This document shows, one piece after another, positions 5,826-6,081 of a stretch of DNA of 6,081 bases (its first letter is position 1; each line of letters opens with the position of its first letter). Under the pieces are notes generated by a model that saw only the letters and a list, made by a program, of their open reading frames with translations, did no database searches and had not been told where the DNA came from. Origin of the DNA: Propionibacteriaceae bacterium (lineage in GTDB: Bacteria > Actinomycetota > Actinomycetes > Propionibacteriales > Propionibacteriaceae); the NCBI GenBank assembly GCA_020438595.1, contig JAGQUI010000175.1, positions 1-6,081 on the forward strand, given 5' to 3'. Both the position numbers and the translations under genes were made by a program.

Positions 5826-6081
5826 TCAGTCGAGCAACTCGTCCACCCGCGTGCACGGCAGGTCGTAGGCGTCCGCGACGGCGGGGTAGGTGATCTGGCC
5901 GGCGTGTGTGTTCAGGCCCAGCGCGAGCGGGTGGTTCTCCCGGCAGGCGCGTTGCCACCCCTTGTCGGCGAGTTGCACCGCGAACGCGAGGGTGGCGTTG
6001 GTGAGGGCCCAGGTGGACGTGTTCGGCACGGCGCCCGGCATGTTCGCCACGCAGTAGAACACCGAGTCGTGCACCATGAAC
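5826..6081 (-). CDS. ald: Alanine dehydrogenase, C-terminal part (5' end off-window)
   Basis: Ald oxidises L-alanine with NAD+ to pyruvate, ammonium and NADH (EC 1.4.1.1) and can run in reverse, linking carbon and nitrogen metabolism in the cytoplasm. Only the last 84 residues lie here, against about 370 for the whole enzyme. The segment FYCVANMPGAVPNTSTWALTN is the hallmark conserved stretch near the nucleotide-binding site of Ald and the related AlaDH/PNT family; LADKGW and GLNTHAGQITYPAVADAY complete the usual C-terminal part, and termination at VDELLD is at the expected place. An ATG at 6075-6077 is an internal methionine: the frame stays open to the window edge, and the bases before it encode Phe. 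The nicotinamide nucleotide transhydrogenase alpha subunit is unlikely because the sequence after the MPGAVP motif fits Ald. Catalytic residues and promoter are outside the window. The gene is the upstream member of an operon with the amidohydrolase. Confidence 0.9.
   Translation of the reverse strand, partial: FMVHDSVFYCVANMPGAVPNTSTWALTNATLAFAVQLADKGWQRACRENHPLALGLNTHAGQITYPAVADAYDLPCTRVDELLD

Noticed and set aside
6075..6077. ATG at 6077 (- strand) as the start of a small protein
   Set aside because: The frame is open to the window edge and the sequence matches the interior of alanine dehydrogenase, so this is an internal methionine.

Overview
This 6.1 kb window comes from a high-GC Gram-positive chromosome, almost certainly Actinomycetota. 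Third codon positions are nearly all G or C, one gene product carries a lipoprotein signal, and the sugar-uptake genes have a typical actinobacterial layout. A Pseudonocardia-like genus is only a guess. No mobile element, CRISPR array, phage gene or rRNA was seen, and both outer genes run off the window.

Left part (1-3013, + strand): the 3' end of a family 1 solute-binding lipoprotein gene, then a strong GC hairpin, then two MalF-like and MalG-like permease genes that overlap by ATGA. Together they form a carbohydrate ABC importer without an ATPase gene in view, as is common where a shared MsiK-type ATPase energises several importers. The operon ends at a 14-bp hairpin with a GAAA loop. A convergent tRNA-Lys(CUU) gene on the - strand ends at the same hairpin, which probably works in both directions.

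Middle part (3092-4329, + strand): a short intergenic region holding divergent promoters, then a secreted lipoprotein with a trypsin-like serine protease domain (complete His-Asp-Ser triad) and a C-terminal region resembling an NTF2-like fold in place of a PDZ domain.

Right part (4338-6081, - strand): the 3' end of an alanine dehydrogenase gene (ald), followed with no spacing (TGAATG) by a YtcJ-like metal-dependent amidohydrolase with all expected metal ligands. This operon converges on the protease gene with only 8 bases between the stop codons.

Most of the window is ordinary housekeeping and nutrient-uptake content. The points most worth a second look are the protease/NTF2-like fusion with its altered GLSGGP active-site motif, the tight ald-amidohydrolase coupling, and the hairpin between the binding-protein and permease genes. 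No clearly new system is evident.
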